A stretch of 64,000 nt of DNA from DAOUBP01 sp964513075 (GCA_964513075.1 CAZELR010000005.1:1-64000), one strand, 5' to 3'; positions 1 to 8,924 are shown, counted from the first letter of the stretch. The notes: a model not told the origin generated them from the letters alone. Numbers and translations are program-made.

Positions 1-55
1 AGATCCGTACACTAAATTCTAGCCGGGGTTGTCTCAAAGTCATTGAAACATTCCG

Positions 56-1678
56 ATGCCCCCCCCATTCTACAGTGGTGGCGCTAGTAATGATTGGGAC
101 TGTCAATGGAGTCCGGAGTGCATCGTTACTACACCATATGATCCTCAATTAAACACTGTTACTTGTTCCGCTCGCTATCAATTTTCTGACCAGTGCATCG
201 CCTCTGATGTATGCTGTGGTGCCAATGGTTCAGGTCCAGAAGTATGCTGGCAAAGTTGTGGGTCAGGCGGATGCAACAAAGGTGGCCAATCCAAAACCTG
301 TTGTAATCCAGATGGAAGCTATGGCACTTGTGATGCCATCCCGCTGATTCGCTCTTGCACGGTCGGCACCATAACTGGCGGCACGTCTTGCACTGGCGGC
401 GTCACCGGCTCACCAGCACCAACCAATACACCACCACCAGCTGGTTGCGAACACAATAACTGCAATACTAATGACGCTGGGACTTGTTATTCTTGGGGCT
501 TATCCGGTTGCAACTGGTGTACAGATACAAATACATGCGTTTGTGGTGATTGCCCGGTGCGCCCAGCTTGCCCACCAACCACAAGCTGTATGCCTGCTGG
601 AGCAAACTGCGTAGATGTTGCCGGTGCGTGTCCTGTGGGAGAAAGATGCTGTCAAGCCCCACCCGGCTGTGGTGATGCTGGGGGAAGTTGCCGAAAATCT
701 AATCCCTTCAATGATCCACCCATCTGGTTTGGACACGTGGGTAGTTCATCGGTCGCTCAATGCAATGCCACTTATTTACCTAATCACTACATAAGAACTT
801 CTTTTTTAGCCGATTATGATGAGGATTGCTCAAATAATTTAAATGGTTGCGACAACGTTCCTAGTGGTTTTAATTGCTATGATCTCTGTTGTGGAGATCT
901 TTGGCCGGCTCCCACTCCAACTGCTACTGCCACGCCTACAATTACTCCTACACCAACAGCTACACCTACCCCTACACCCACCGCCACTCCTACACCAACA
1001 GCTACACCTACCCCTACAACCTGTCCAGCAATCGTAGCTCCTACGATCACTCAGTTTAAACGGCGTAGAGCAACTGGCTCGATTCAAGACAACCTCTCAC
1101 TCGAATGGTCAGCTGTAGCTGGAGCCACCGGTTATTGGGTGGAATATCTGAAAATCGGTGGTAACTGGACGTACTTAACAACCACCGATAATGTTACTTA
1201 TACTGTGGGAATGACAGCTCCCTATGGCGTAGATGCCGGTAGCGATTATCAAATGAGAATTAAAACTTTAAATATCAATCCGGGCTGTAAAGAAAGTGGC
1301 TTTGTTCAAAGCCAACCCCTACCATCTGGATGTAATTTATTCGGGTTGTCTGCAGCCGCGGGATGTATTGGCATACAACCCAAAGTTGATCTGTATTGGA
1401 GTCGTGTTTTTGAGGTGGATTACCCTAACGATGACATAATTGTTAATCGGGGAAGCAACAGTTATCTTGTTGGCGCATCTACCACACATTACACCGACAG
1501 CTCGTCTCTATCTGCCAACGCGTCATACACATATAGTGCAAGTTGCTACCGAACTGGCGCAGAAGGTGTATACGCTTATGGATCAACCCGCCAGAAAACT
1601 GTTACCACTAATCAATGTGAGGCTCCCTTTTGCAATATCCCACCAACTCCTGCGAACGCTCCCGTTACAATCACCTGA
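56..1678 (+). CDS. Cys-rich extracellular protein with PT linker and FN3-like domains (N-terminus probably missing)
   Basis: The 540-residue product has dozens of Cys residues in its first 280 positions, in short motifs that suggest disulfide-bonded modules. A Pro/Thr/Ala linker follows at about residues 284-322, then two regions resembling fibronectin type III domains (about 325-425 and 440-530). This is the architecture of a secreted or surface protein. Oddly, there is no signal peptide at the ATG and no ribosome binding site. An in-frame TGA lies only ten bases upstream (44-46), so the true N-terminus is either outside the window behind a frameshift or lost. Base composition is clearly more AT-rich than the following genes, and codons ending in A or T are common, which fits a transferred or differently evolving gene. 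No enzymatic motif is recognised. Function is unknown; adhesion or substrate binding is only a guess. Confidence 0.6.
   Translation: MPPPFYSGGASNDWDCQWSPECIVTTPYDPQLNTVTCSARYQFSDQCIASDVCCGANGSGPEVCWQSCGSGGCNKGGQSKTCCNPDGSYGTCDAIPLIRSCTVGTITGGTSCTGGVTGSPAPTNTPPPAGCEHNNCNTNDAGTCYSWGLSGCNWCTDTNTCVCGDCPVRPACPPTTSCMPAGANCVDVAGACPVGERCCQAPPGCGDAGGSCRKSNPFNDPPIWFGHVGSSSVAQCNATYLPNHYIRTSFLADYDEDCSNNLNGCDNVPSGFNCYDLCCGDLWPAPTPTATATPTITPTPTATPTPTPTATPTPTATPTPTTCPAIVAPTITQFKRRRATGSIQDNLSLEWSAVAGATGYWVEYLKIGGNWTYLTTTDNVTYTVGMTAPYGVDAGSDYQMRIKTLNINPGCKESGFVQSQPLPSGCNLFGLSAAAGCIGIQPKVDLYWSRVFEVDYPNDDIIVNRGSNSYLVGASTTHYTDSSSLSANASYTYSASCYRTGAEGVYAYGSTRQKTVTTNQCEAPFCNIPPTPANAPVTIT
944..1018 (+). repeat. 42-bp tandem repeat coding for the PT linker
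   Basis: A 33-base unit beginning ACTCCTACACC occurs at 944-976 and again, identically, at 986-1018, giving a 42-bp period. It encodes Thr-Pro-rich linker sequence. Such repeats expand and contract by slippage, so linker length is likely variable between strains. Confidence 0.8.
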
Positions 1679-1812
1679 TTCCGCTGCCTCACACCGTGCT
1701 AGCAGAAAGCTTCTACCCCAAACGGAAACATACCCGTCGGTGCGTCGGTACGCGCAATTGACGAGTGGAACAGATGTTTGTATACTATGATTGTGCCACT
1801 CAGGAGATAGCC

Positions 1813-3093
1813 ATGGATGTTCGCGAGAAGCTCAATTTATTGGGCGAGGCGGCCCGTTACGATGATTGTCGTGCTTCGGCGACGGACGCGGTCGCCGAGG
1901 GCCGCGGGTTTTTCGCGCCGGAGACCGGCGCCGTCCCCGATTCGCGTGTGCTCCCCTGCGTCTCCCACCTGACGACACCGTGGGGCGAACGCAAAGCCAC
2001 CCTCAAGGTCCTCCAGACCAGCTCGTGCCAGAACAACTGCAACTACTGCATGTTCCGCGCGGGCCGGGATCTCCGGCGCGCCCACCTGACGCCGGATGAG
2101 CTGGCGCGCAGCTTCGACCTGATGTATCGCGCTGGACTGGTGGAGAGCATGTTCCTGAGCTCCGGCGTGATGGGCACAGACCGGACCATGGATGAGATGC
2201 TGGCCACGGTCGAGCTGACCCGCCTGAAGTATGGCTTTCGCGGTTATATCCACCTCAAGCTGCTGCCCGGCGCGGAGGCGGCGCATATCGAACGGGCCGT
2301 AGAGCTTGCCGATCGTGTGTCGGTGAACCTGGAAGCGCCGACAGGGGAGGCCCTAGCTGCACTCGCGCCGTTGAAGGCGATGCCGGAGTTAGTCGGCCCG
2401 CTGCGCACAGCGGGTGAGATTCGACGCAAGATTGCTGCGGCATCCTTCGATGGAGTCCGGCAGACGGTGCCGGACTTCGCTTGGGATGCCTGGGGGGGTA
2501 GGCTTGGGGCCGGCGCGAGGCCGGGGGCAGGTGCAAGGCCTGCCCCTACCTGGGGTAACGCCAGGCTGGGCCTATCCACACAGTTCGTTGTGGGGCCCGC
2601 GGGCGAGAGCGATCGGGCGCTGCTGACCACGGCGCAGATGCTCTACCGTGAGATCGGGGTGGCACGGGCGTATTACAGCGCATTCTCGCCTGTGAGGGGC
2701 ACTCCGTTGGAGAACACGCCGCCCACGGACCCCACGCGCGAATTTCGCCTGTATCAGGCCGATTGGCTGCTGCGTTATTATCGTTTTAGTGCGGAGGAGC
2801 TGCCGTTCGATGCGGACGGCTGTCTGAGCATCGACCTTGACCCGAAGGCTGCCTGGGCGGAGGCGCATCCCGAGAATTTTCCTGTGGAAGTCAACGTTGC
2901 TCCATTCGCAGAATTGGTGCGCGTGCCGGGCATTGGCCCCACGTCGGCCCGGGCGATCGTGGAGGCGCGGCGCGTGAGCAAGCTGTGCGAGATTGGCGAC
3001 CTGCGCAAGCTCGGCGCGCGGACCGAGCGCGCGGCGCAGTTCGTCACCCTGGCCGGCCGCCGGCCGCCTCATCAACTGCTGCTGCCGTTTTAG
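1813..3093 (+). CDS. Putative DNA modification/repair radical SAM protein
   Basis: 426 residues. The radical SAM cluster motif CxxxCxxC is at residues 72-79 (CQNNCNYC), preceded by the typical TLKVLQTS strand. The C-terminus carries a helix-hairpin-helix segment (VPGIGPTSARAIVEARR), which usually binds DNA without sequence specificity. This combination matches the family named putative DNA modification/repair radical SAM protein, often encoded beside a uracil-DNA-glycosylase-like partner. No such partner is adjacent here. I chose the ATG at 1813 because a GGAG lies seven bases upstream and the family begins near this point; an upstream ATG at 1765 is possible but poorly supported. A Gly/Ala/Arg/Pro-rich stretch around residues 232-252 looks like an in-frame insertion of a palindromic repeat. 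The chemical reaction of the family is unknown to me. Confidence 0.82.
   Translation: MDVREKLNLLGEAARYDDCRASATDAVAEGRGFFAPETGAVPDSRVLPCVSHLTTPWGERKATLKVLQTSSCQNNCNYCMFRAGRDLRRAHLTPDELARSFDLMYRAGLVESMFLSSGVMGTDRTMDEMLATVELTRLKYGFRGYIHLKLLPGAEAAHIERAVELADRVSVNLEAPTGEALAALAPLKAMPELVGPLRTAGEIRRKIAAASFDGVRQTVPDFAWDAWGGRLGAGARPGAGARPAPTWGNARLGLSTQFVVGPAGESDRALLTTAQMLYREIGVARAYYSAFSPVRGTPLENTPPTDPTREFRLYQADWLLRYYRFSAEELPFDADGCLSIDLDPKAAWAEAHPENFPVEVNVAPFAELVRVPGIGPTSARAIVEARRVSKLCEIGDLRKLGARTERAAQFVTLAGRRPPHQLLLPF
2523..2550. repeat. Palindromic GGGGCAGG...CCTGCCCC element inside a coding region
   Basis: Eight-base arms GGGGCAGG (2524-2531) and CCTGCCCC (2539-2546) flank a seven-base loop, and the element is followed by TAC. 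It lies in frame inside the radical SAM gene and encodes an Ala/Arg/Pro-rich stretch not expected in the family. It resembles dispersed short palindromic repeats, but no second copy of the same loop and flanks is present in this window. Confidence 0.55.
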
Positions 3094-3166
3094 GAGCTAA
3101 CGCCTCACCCCCCTGCTCCCTCTCCGTAAAGCAGCCTGAACGCCCTGTTGGTCAGGCAATTTGTCC

Positions 3167-3195
3167 TTGTGCTTCCCCGCGCTAAATGGTATCAT
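3167..3195 (+). promoter_or_regulatory. Predicted sigma-70-type promoter for the phosphoesterase gene
   Basis: TTGTGC (3167-3172), a 17-base spacer, and TATCAT (3190-3195). The start codon at 3248 lies about 45 bases downstream of the predicted transcription start. Confidence 0.5.
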
Positions 3196-3247
3196 ATCTT
3201 GCTGTGAAATAATTACCAAGCTAGCCTATCACACCCAATGGTGAGCG

Positions 3248-3895
3248 ATGACACTTTGGGCTATCCTCTCTGATGTGCATGGCCGGGGCGACCGTCTGAC
3301 GCGTGCCCTGGCCGATGCACGCGTTCAGGGTGCAACGGCTATTCTTGCGTTGGGCGATATCGGCAGCACCTATGCGCTGGATTTGTTGGACGGGGCTGAG
3401 GCCAAATGTGTGTTTGGCAATTGGGAGGCTTCGGGGCTGCGAGGGTTGCCCGCCTCATATCGCAACTGGGTGGTGCGGTGGCCGGCACAGGCGCAGTTCG
3501 ATGGTTTTTGCGCTGCGCATGCCAGTCCCGTATGGCCTGCCGGGTTGGAGATCGTGCAGGTGGTGGAATACTTGCGGATGTGGTCGCTGCATTGGACCGC
3601 ACTCTTCCCCTCTCTGCAACGTTCCGAAGACGCGCGTTTGGCTGCTTGGGCTGAGCTGGACGCCGCCGGCCTGGCTATTTTCTTCCACGGCCACACCCAC
3701 ATCCAGGAGGCATGGTGTTGGACGCCGGGCGGTGCGCCGGTGCGTATGAATGATTCCGGGACCGGATTTGCAATTCAGGCGGACGAGCGCTGGCTGATCG
3801 GTGTAGGCAGCGTGGGCGATCCGCACGACGGCGGCGGCGCCTGCTACGCGCTGTACGATGCAATGGCACGTAGGGTGACCTGGCGGCGGGTGTAG
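3248..3895 (+). CDS. Calcineurin-like metallophosphoesterase
   Basis: 215 residues. Metal-ligand motifs of the calcineurin-like fold are seen in order: DVHG (D9, H11), GDIG (D37), GNWE (N58 replacing the usual GNHD/E) and the C-terminal GHTH. Members of this group are cytoplasmic phosphodiesterases or phosphatases acting on phosphoesters or small nucleotides; the substrate cannot be read from sequence. The gene has its own predicted promoter upstream and ends 45 bases before a nitrilase-family gene on the same strand, so the two may be co-transcribed. Confidence 0.8.
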   Translation: MTLWAILSDVHGRGDRLTRALADARVQGATAILALGDIGSTYALDLLDGAEAKCVFGNWEASGLRGLPASYRNWVVRWPAQAQFDGFCAAHASPVWPAGLEIVQVVEYLRMWSLHWTALFPSLQRSEDARLAAWAELDAAGLAIFFHGHTHIQEAWCWTPGGAPVRMNDSGTGFAIQADERWLIGVGSVGDPHDGGGACYALYDAMARRVTWRRV

Positions 3896-3940
3896 CTGCC
3901 GGTTATTTTTTCCGGCCGCGCGTTCCTTAAGGAGGCGGAC

Positions 3941-4735
3941 GTGTTTACGGTGGGTTTTGTCCAGTTCATGCCACAACGCCACGACGTCGCAGCCAACATC
4001 GCGGCGGTGGAGGCGTTGTTGTGCGGCGTGCGGGCCGATCTGTTGGTGCTGCCGGAGCTGGCCAATTCCGGTTATATGTATGTGTCTCCGGCCGACCTGG
4101 CGCCTTATGCTGAACCGGCCGACGGCTCGGGGCCGTTTTTGGCTGCCGTGCAGCGCCTGGCCGGCGCTGCAGGCGGCATCGCGGTCACCGGCTTTGCCGA
4201 GCGGGCGCAGGAAGGCCTCTACAATTCGGCGGTTGCGGTCAGTGGAACAGGCGTCTTGCAGTTCTATCGTAAGACGCATTTGTTTAATGATGAAAAGGAG
4301 TTGTTCCAGCCCGGCGACACAGGGCTTCGCGTCTTTGAGCACGCCGGTGTGTGCATCGGGATGATGATTTGTTTCGACTGGTATTTCCCGGAATCAGCGC
4401 GGACCCTGGCGTTACGCGGCGCACAAGTCATTGCCCACCCGGCCAACCTGGTGCTGCCGCACTGTCAAACCGCAATGGTGACGCGCTGCCTGGAGAACCG
4501 GGTGTTCGCTGTCACCACTAACCGCTATGGTGTCGAGACGTTGGCCGATGGCCGTTCACTTACTTTTACTGGCGCATCCCAGGTGGTGGACGCGCGGGGC
4601 CGCCGGCTGTGCCAGGCGCCGGTTGCAGGGGATGCCGTAATCCTGGTCGAAATCGATCCCTCCCTGGCCGATGACAAGCACGTGACGGCGCGCAACGACC
4701 TTTTCAGCGATCGCAGGCCGGAGATGTACGCCTGA
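3941..4735 (+). CDS. Carbon-nitrogen hydrolase (nitrilase superfamily)
   Basis: 264 residues. The catalytic triad of the superfamily is visible: E39 in LPELANSG, K111 in FYRKTHLF and C144 in MICFDW, followed by the conserved FPESARTLAL segment. The enzymes hydrolyse amides or nitriles in the cytoplasm. This one most resembles omega-amidase or carbamoylputrescine-hydrolase-like branches, but the substrate is not determinable. The start is GTG, supported by AAGGAGG at 3929-3935. Confidence 0.85.
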   Translation: MFTVGFVQFMPQRHDVAANIAAVEALLCGVRADLLVLPELANSGYMYVSPADLAPYAEPADGSGPFLAAVQRLAGAAGGIAVTGFAERAQEGLYNSAVAVSGTGVLQFYRKTHLFNDEKELFQPGDTGLRVFEHAGVCIGMMICFDWYFPESARTLALRGAQVIAHPANLVLPHCQTAMVTRCLENRVFAVTTNRYGVETLADGRSLTFTGASQVVDARGRRLCQAPVAGDAVILVEIDPSLADDKHVTARNDLFSDRRPEMYA

Positions 4736-4793
4736 CGGGAGTGCTTTCCCTGTGCAACACAATGTGCTAGAATGCTGTTCCAGGAGGTAGGCC

Positions 4794-5555
4794 ATGACGC
4801 AGCATGCCCATCTCGATCCTGCTCCGTTCTTCCTTTCAGGCGGTCCCACCGGGGTCTTGTTGATCCATGGCTATACCGGCTCGCCGACGGAGATGCGCTG
4901 GATAGGTGACAGTTTGCACGCGGGCGGACTGACCGTGTCCGGACCGCGGTTGCCGGGGCATGGCGCCACGCCGCAGGAGATGAACCGCTGTCGCTGGACG
5001 GATTGGACGGAGCACGTGGAACAGGCTCTGGCCGATCTGCGGGCGCGCTGCCGCACGGTATTTGTGGCGGGTTTGTCCATGGGCTCGCTGTTGACTCTAC
5101 ACCTGGCCCGCCGGCATCCCGATCTACCCGGCATCATCTTGTATTCTCCCGCGCCGTGGGTGCAGAACCAGCTCCTTTATCTGGCCCCCTTGGCCAGGTA
5201 CTTTGTGGGCATGCTGCCGAAGAGCGCTGACAGCGACCTGGTCAATCCGGACGCCGATCGGCAGCTTTGGTGTTATGATGTTGATCCGGTGGGCGCGGCC
5301 GCTGAACTTCTCAAACTCATGCTGCGCGTGCGCTGGAATCTGGCTAAGATCACCTGCCCGGCTTTGATCATTTACAGCCGCGGCGACAGCGCAATCCATC
5401 CGGAGAGCGCTCGCCGCACCTTTGAGCGCATCAGCTCGCGCGATAAGCAGTTGTTGACCTTGGAGGAGTCGGGCCACTGCATCACCGTCGACGTGCACTG
5501 GCAGTGGGTGGCCGAGAAAAGCCTTGCGTTCATACGTGCTCGTGAAGGAGGTTAA
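4794..5555 (+). CDS. Alpha/beta hydrolase, carboxylesterase / monoacylglycerol-lipase-like
   Basis: 253 residues. The oxyanion-hole region LLIHGYTGSP is at about residues 22-32, and the nucleophile elbow GLSMGS places the catalytic Ser at 95. An Asp in the SRGDSAIHP segment and a His in EESGHCITVD complete the triad. The length matches Est30-type carboxylesterases (about 250 residues), which act on short-chain esters in the cytoplasm. CAGGAGG precedes the ATG, and a TAGAAT box at about 4768 suggests a local promoter. The following LysM gene begins one base after the stop codon, so the two are likely translated together. Confidence 0.85.
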   Translation: MTQHAHLDPAPFFLSGGPTGVLLIHGYTGSPTEMRWIGDSLHAGGLTVSGPRLPGHGATPQEMNRCRWTDWTEHVEQALADLRARCRTVFVAGLSMGSLLTLHLARRHPDLPGIILYSPAPWVQNQLLYLAPLARYFVGMLPKSADSDLVNPDADRQLWCYDVDPVGAAAELLKLMLRVRWNLAKITCPALIIYSRGDSAIHPESARRTFERISSRDKQLLTLEESGHCITVDVHWQWVAEKSLAFIRAREGG

Positions 5556-5556
5556 G

Positions 5557-6594
5557 ATGCGCAGACCTTTGACTCGATGGGTTGTCATCGCCTTAATGCT
5601 GTTGCTGGCGGCGACGGCGGCTGTCGCGTGGGCGCGCAGCAGCAACGCTGCGCCGAATGACGCGCGGCCGGAAGTAGGCCGCGGTGTTGACTTGCAGGCT
5701 GTCGCAACTCCAGCCAGGTTATCTGGGGTCACCCATGTGGTCAAACGAGGCGAGACGCTAGCGATCATCGCAAAGCGGTACGGCCTCAGCGTCAGGGATA
5801 TCGCAGATTACAACGGGGTCACGAATCCTGATCGCATCTACGCTGGCCAGGTGCTGAAGATTCCAGTTCCTGTGGCGCCAACCCCAACGGTGCCTTGTCC
5901 CTGTGAGGAAATTGTCATTATCAGCCCTGGCCGTGGCATGACTGTTACCAGCCCGATCACCGTATCTGGTGTGGCGTCGTCGCCCTTCGAGCAGACTGTG
6001 GTCGCGGCCGTGCTGGATGGCAGCGGCGCGCAGATTGGCATTGCGTCGGGCATCATTGCCGGCGAAATGGGCGCGCGCGGCCCCTTCACGATTTCGGTAC
6101 CGTTCAGTGTGCCGTTTAATAGTCAACCGGGTCGCATTCAGGTTTTCACGGAGAGCCCGCGCGATGGCGCCATGGAGCATCTCAGTTCGGTGACTGTGAA
6201 CATTCAAGGGTTGGAGCTGGATGCGTTGTTGGAGCGGCTGGAGGCGGCGATTTCTGCAAAAGATTCCGTAGCGCTGGGGGCCTTGATGGCGCCGCAATTT
6301 CGGTTGGGTGGTTACCGATCGGAGTGGGGCGATATGCCGGCCAGCCAAGCCATGGAGATGTTGCGGGTTAACTACCTCGAACCGGGCAGTCCCAAGCTTG
6401 ACTTCAGCGTGGATGCCCGCAGCATGTTGACTGATAAGGTCACCTGGCCGGATGATGTGGTTCACGTGGTGTACAGCACCGGTTGGGGCGCCAACAAGAA
6501 CGATGATGCTTTTTTGTTAATTGGGTCGGTCGATGGGCAGGCACGTTGGGCGGGCATGCTGTACGTGGCGCATGATCTGATCGACTATCGTTGA
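5557..6594 (+). CDS. LysM-domain exported protein with Gmad2-like immunoglobulin domain
   Basis: 345 residues. An N-terminal transmembrane or signal segment (about residues 8-26) is followed by a LysM peptidoglycan-binding domain (59-103, HVVKRGETLAIIAKRYGLS). Next is a beta-rich region resembling the Gmad2 domain of spore-germination-type lipoproteins (about 118-215). The C-terminal 120 residues have an NTF2-like look (LERLEAAISAKDSVALGALM). The ATG at 5557 is chosen because AAGGAGG sits right upstream; the longer reading frame from 5524 would use this as coding sequence. It probably sits at the cell wall. Role unknown. Confidence 0.78.
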   Translation: MRRPLTRWVVIALMLLLAATAAVAWARSSNAAPNDARPEVGRGVDLQAVATPARLSGVTHVVKRGETLAIIAKRYGLSVRDIADYNGVTNPDRIYAGQVLKIPVPVAPTPTVPCPCEEIVIISPGRGMTVTSPITVSGVASSPFEQTVVAAVLDGSGAQIGIASGIIAGEMGARGPFTISVPFSVPFNSQPGRIQVFTESPRDGAMEHLSSVTVNIQGLELDALLERLEAAISAKDSVALGALMAPQFRLGGYRSEWGDMPASQAMEMLRVNYLEPGSPKLDFSVDARSMLTDKVTWPDDVVHVVYSTGWGANKNDDAFLLIGSVDGQARWAGMLYVAHDLIDYR

Positions 6595-6620
6595 GTAGCG
6601 TTGGGGAGTTGGCGATCGCC

Positions 6621-7541
6621 ATGGCTGATAATGAAGACTGTTTCGATGTGATGTGTTACGGAACCATCAGCGTCGAAAACGTGACCAGACTGACACATCT
6701 GCCGACTCCTCGACGCGATGTTGCCGCCCTCTATGAGTACGACGAGCTTGGCGGAGAGGCGTTGAAGGTGGCTATCCCGTTGGCATTGTGGGGTCTGCGG
6801 GTGGCAGTAGTGGGCAATTTTATCGGCGCTGATCGTAAAGGCGAGTTCATCTTATCTGAGTTGGGACGTTATCCGGGGATCGACCCTCGTTACATCCGGC
6901 AGTATCCCAACGTGTCGACTCCTTTCTCGCGCATTTTGGTGACGCCCGATGGCGAGCGCAGCCGCATTGCCTACGGGTATGACCAGACGCCCAAAGATGA
7001 GTTGAGCCCCGCTTTGATGCGCCAGGCCAAGATTCTGAGTGTTGATGCCTATGGCCGCGACGAGCGGGATCGTGCAGCGACCGTGGCGCGCGAACTCCAG
7101 CGGACGGTGATTTCCGCAGATGCCATCTGGCTCCAATATCCATTGGCCAGCCTTAGCGATGTCGTGATCATCTCCAACGCCTGGCTACAAAGCAATTTCA
7201 CCGGCGCCTATGAATACGATCATGCACTGGACTTGCAGCGGCGAGGCGCAGGGGTGATCATCGTGACGGATGGACCGCGACCTGTGCTGGTGGTGCGTGC
7301 GGATGGCGCGCCGTTTGGGGTCGAGCCGTATGAAATCGAACGGATTGTCGACACCAGCGGCGCCGGTGATTTATTCAAGGCCGGCATCATTTACGCGTGG
7401 CTGCAACCTGAATGGTCCCTGGAATACAAGGTCAAGTTTGCCTGCGCAGCGGCCGGCTTGAATTGTGCGCGCGATCGGTCTGTCGAATTGCCCCCCACAC
7501 TTGATGAAATCTTCGCCTTGATGCGTGCCCAGACGCGTTGA
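6621..7541 (+). CDS. PfkB-family carbohydrate kinase
   Basis: 306 residues. The ribokinase-family C-terminal signature DTSGAGDLFKAG carries the catalytic Asp and the anion hole. The N-terminal GTISVENVTRL segment and the GGEALKVAI region correspond to the first PfkB substrate-binding signature. These enzymes phosphorylate sugars or nucleosides with ATP in the cytoplasm; the substrate is uncertain. The ATG at 6621 follows a GGGGAG; a TTG at 6591 overlapping the previous stop codon is an alternative start. Confidence 0.82.
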   Translation: MADNEDCFDVMCYGTISVENVTRLTHLPTPRRDVAALYEYDELGGEALKVAIPLALWGLRVAVVGNFIGADRKGEFILSELGRYPGIDPRYIRQYPNVSTPFSRILVTPDGERSRIAYGYDQTPKDELSPALMRQAKILSVDAYGRDERDRAATVARELQRTVISADAIWLQYPLASLSDVVIISNAWLQSNFTGAYEYDHALDLQRRGAGVIIVTDGPRPVLVVRADGAPFGVEPYEIERIVDTSGAGDLFKAGIIYAWLQPEWSLEYKVKFACAAAGLNCARDRSVELPPTLDEIFALMRAQTR

Positions 7542-7547
7542 ATCACC

Positions 7548-7576
7548 TGGACAAATCACGGCTCTGATGCTAGACT
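7548..7576 (+). promoter_or_regulatory. Predicted promoter for the class IV aminotransferase gene
   Basis: TGGACA (7548-7553), a 17-base spacer and TAGACT (7571-7576). A small 6-bp hairpin (CCGGGC 7585-7590 / GCCCGG 7596-7601) lies at the start of the predicted transcript. Confidence 0.5.
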
Positions 7577-7626
7577 AGCGAATGCCGGGCTGATTGCCCG
7601 GTATTTGTTGCCGGGGAGCGGTATGC

Positions 7627-8460
7627 ATGTTCACACCCACTTATGTTTCGCGTACTGGGGAGCTGATTCCGTCAGCGCAGGCCCATATCTCAGTCTTTAA
7701 TCCTGCTATCTACGGCGCCTATGGGGTCTACGAGTCGATGCAAGTAGTGCACGGGGCTCCTTTTGCTGGCCAGGCTCATCTCGATCGGCTGGCGCATTCC
7801 GCCGATATCTTGGGATTGGTGCTGCCGGCCAGCCTGAGCACTATCGCCGCCTGGATCGACGAGGTCCTTGCCGCCAATGGCATGGCCGATTGCACCCTCC
7901 GCCTTTTTGTCGTGGGCGATGACAGTGGGGGAAAAGCGAGCGCCTACATTTGGCCCCAGCCGCCCACGGTGTATCCGCCCGATTATTATACCCTGGGCGC
8001 CACGGCCATCACCTTTGAGGCGCAACGCTATTTGCCGCAGGCCAAATCTCTTAATACGCTCTCTAGTTTCATGGCGCAACGTTCGGCCAAGGCGACCGGG
8101 GTTCACGAGGCGCTGTTGCACAGCCAGGGCTTTCTGACCGAAGGTTCCAATAGTAATTTATTCGCGGTAGTGGATGGCTGCGTGTTGACGCCGCCCTGCC
8201 ATGATGTTCTCTCCGGTGTTACGCGCGACCTCGTATTGATGTGCGCAGCGCAGCAGGGCGTGCCGTTGCGAGAGGCCCGGTTGCCGGTGGCGGACCTGCC
8301 CCGCTGGCAGGAATGCTTCATCACCAGCACCAGTCGACATGTCATGCCCATCACCGCCATCAACGGCCGCCCGATCGGGAGCGGTCGTGTGGGCCCGCTG
8401 ACACAGCGTCTTCGGGAGGCCTTTGAGGCTTTTTTTGTGGAGCAGACAACGCGAGCGTAA
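7627..8460 (+). CDS. Class IV aminotransferase (branched-chain / D-amino-acid / ADC-lyase fold)
   Basis: 277 residues. The catalytic PLP lysine is in AKSLNTLSSF, followed by the fold-type IV motifs GFLTEGSNSNLF and VLSGVTRD. Family members include branched-chain amino-acid aminotransferase, D-alanine aminotransferase and aminodeoxychorismate lyase. KSLN is typical of the D-amino-acid and branched-chain types, but I cannot assign the substrate. The ATG at 7627 starts the conserved region; the open frame from 7594 would include leader sequence. Its own promoter is predicted upstream. Confidence 0.8.
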   Translation: MFTPTYVSRTGELIPSAQAHISVFNPAIYGAYGVYESMQVVHGAPFAGQAHLDRLAHSADILGLVLPASLSTIAAWIDEVLAANGMADCTLRLFVVGDDSGGKASAYIWPQPPTVYPPDYYTLGATAITFEAQRYLPQAKSLNTLSSFMAQRSAKATGVHEALLHSQGFLTEGSNSNLFAVVDGCVLTPPCHDVLSGVTRDLVLMCAAQQGVPLREARLPVADLPRWQECFITSTSRHVMPITAINGRPIGSGRVGPLTQRLREAFEAFFVEQTTRA

Positions 8461-8490
8461 GATGTTCCAGAAGGATCGGCACCTGTCAAC

Positions 8491-8519
8491 TTGCCTCCCG
8501 ACCTGGATCATGGTATACT
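8491..8519 (+). promoter_or_regulatory. Predicted rpsO promoter
   Basis: TTGCCT (8491-8496), a 17-base spacer and TATACT (8514-8519). The leader before rpsO would be about 72 bases. Confidence 0.6.
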
Positions 8520-8598
8520 CGCTTTTGCATTATCGACTGGAGCATGCGCCGAGGTATTCCAGCGGTGTTTCGGTCTATCAACAAAGGAGTGTAGGGAA

Positions 8599-8868
8599 AT
8601 GGCTCTTTCGAAAGACGAAAAAGGCGCCATCATCCAGGAATACCACGTACACGCAAGTGATACGGGGTCGCCTGAGGTGCAGGTCGCAATCCTCACGACG
8701 CGCATCAATTCGCTGATTGATCACTTGAAGACGCACAAGCAAGATCAGTCATCGCGCCGCGGTCTGTTGAAACTGGTCGGCCAGCGCCGGCGCCATTTGG
8801 CGTATCTCAGTCGCAAGGATCCGGATCGCTACAAGGAGCTCATTGCGCGGCTTGGCCTTCGCAAGTAG
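8599..8868 (+). CDS. rpsO: 30S ribosomal protein S15
   Basis: 89 residues, the normal S15 length. Family hallmarks are seen: the DTGSPEVQ segment, then LTxRIxxLxxHLKxHKxDxxSRRGLLxLVxxRRRHLxYL. It binds 16S rRNA helix 22 in the small-subunit platform. An AAAGGAG ribosome binding site precedes the ATG. It is followed by pnp on the same strand, the conserved bacterial order, with two strong hairpins between them. Confidence 0.97.
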   Translation: MALSKDEKGAIIQEYHVHASDTGSPEVQVAILTTRINSLIDHLKTHKQDQSSRRGLLKLVGQRRRHLAYLSRKDPDRYKELIARLGLRK

Positions 8869-8924
8869 ACGTTGAGGCGACGAGCAACCGCAGGCAAATG
8901 GCACAATCGTAAGCGGTACTATGG

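Noticed and set aside
944..1018. Possible CRISPR-like repeats
   Set aside because: Only two 33-base copies, with a 9-base gap and in frame with a Pro/Thr linker; this is a coding tandem repeat.
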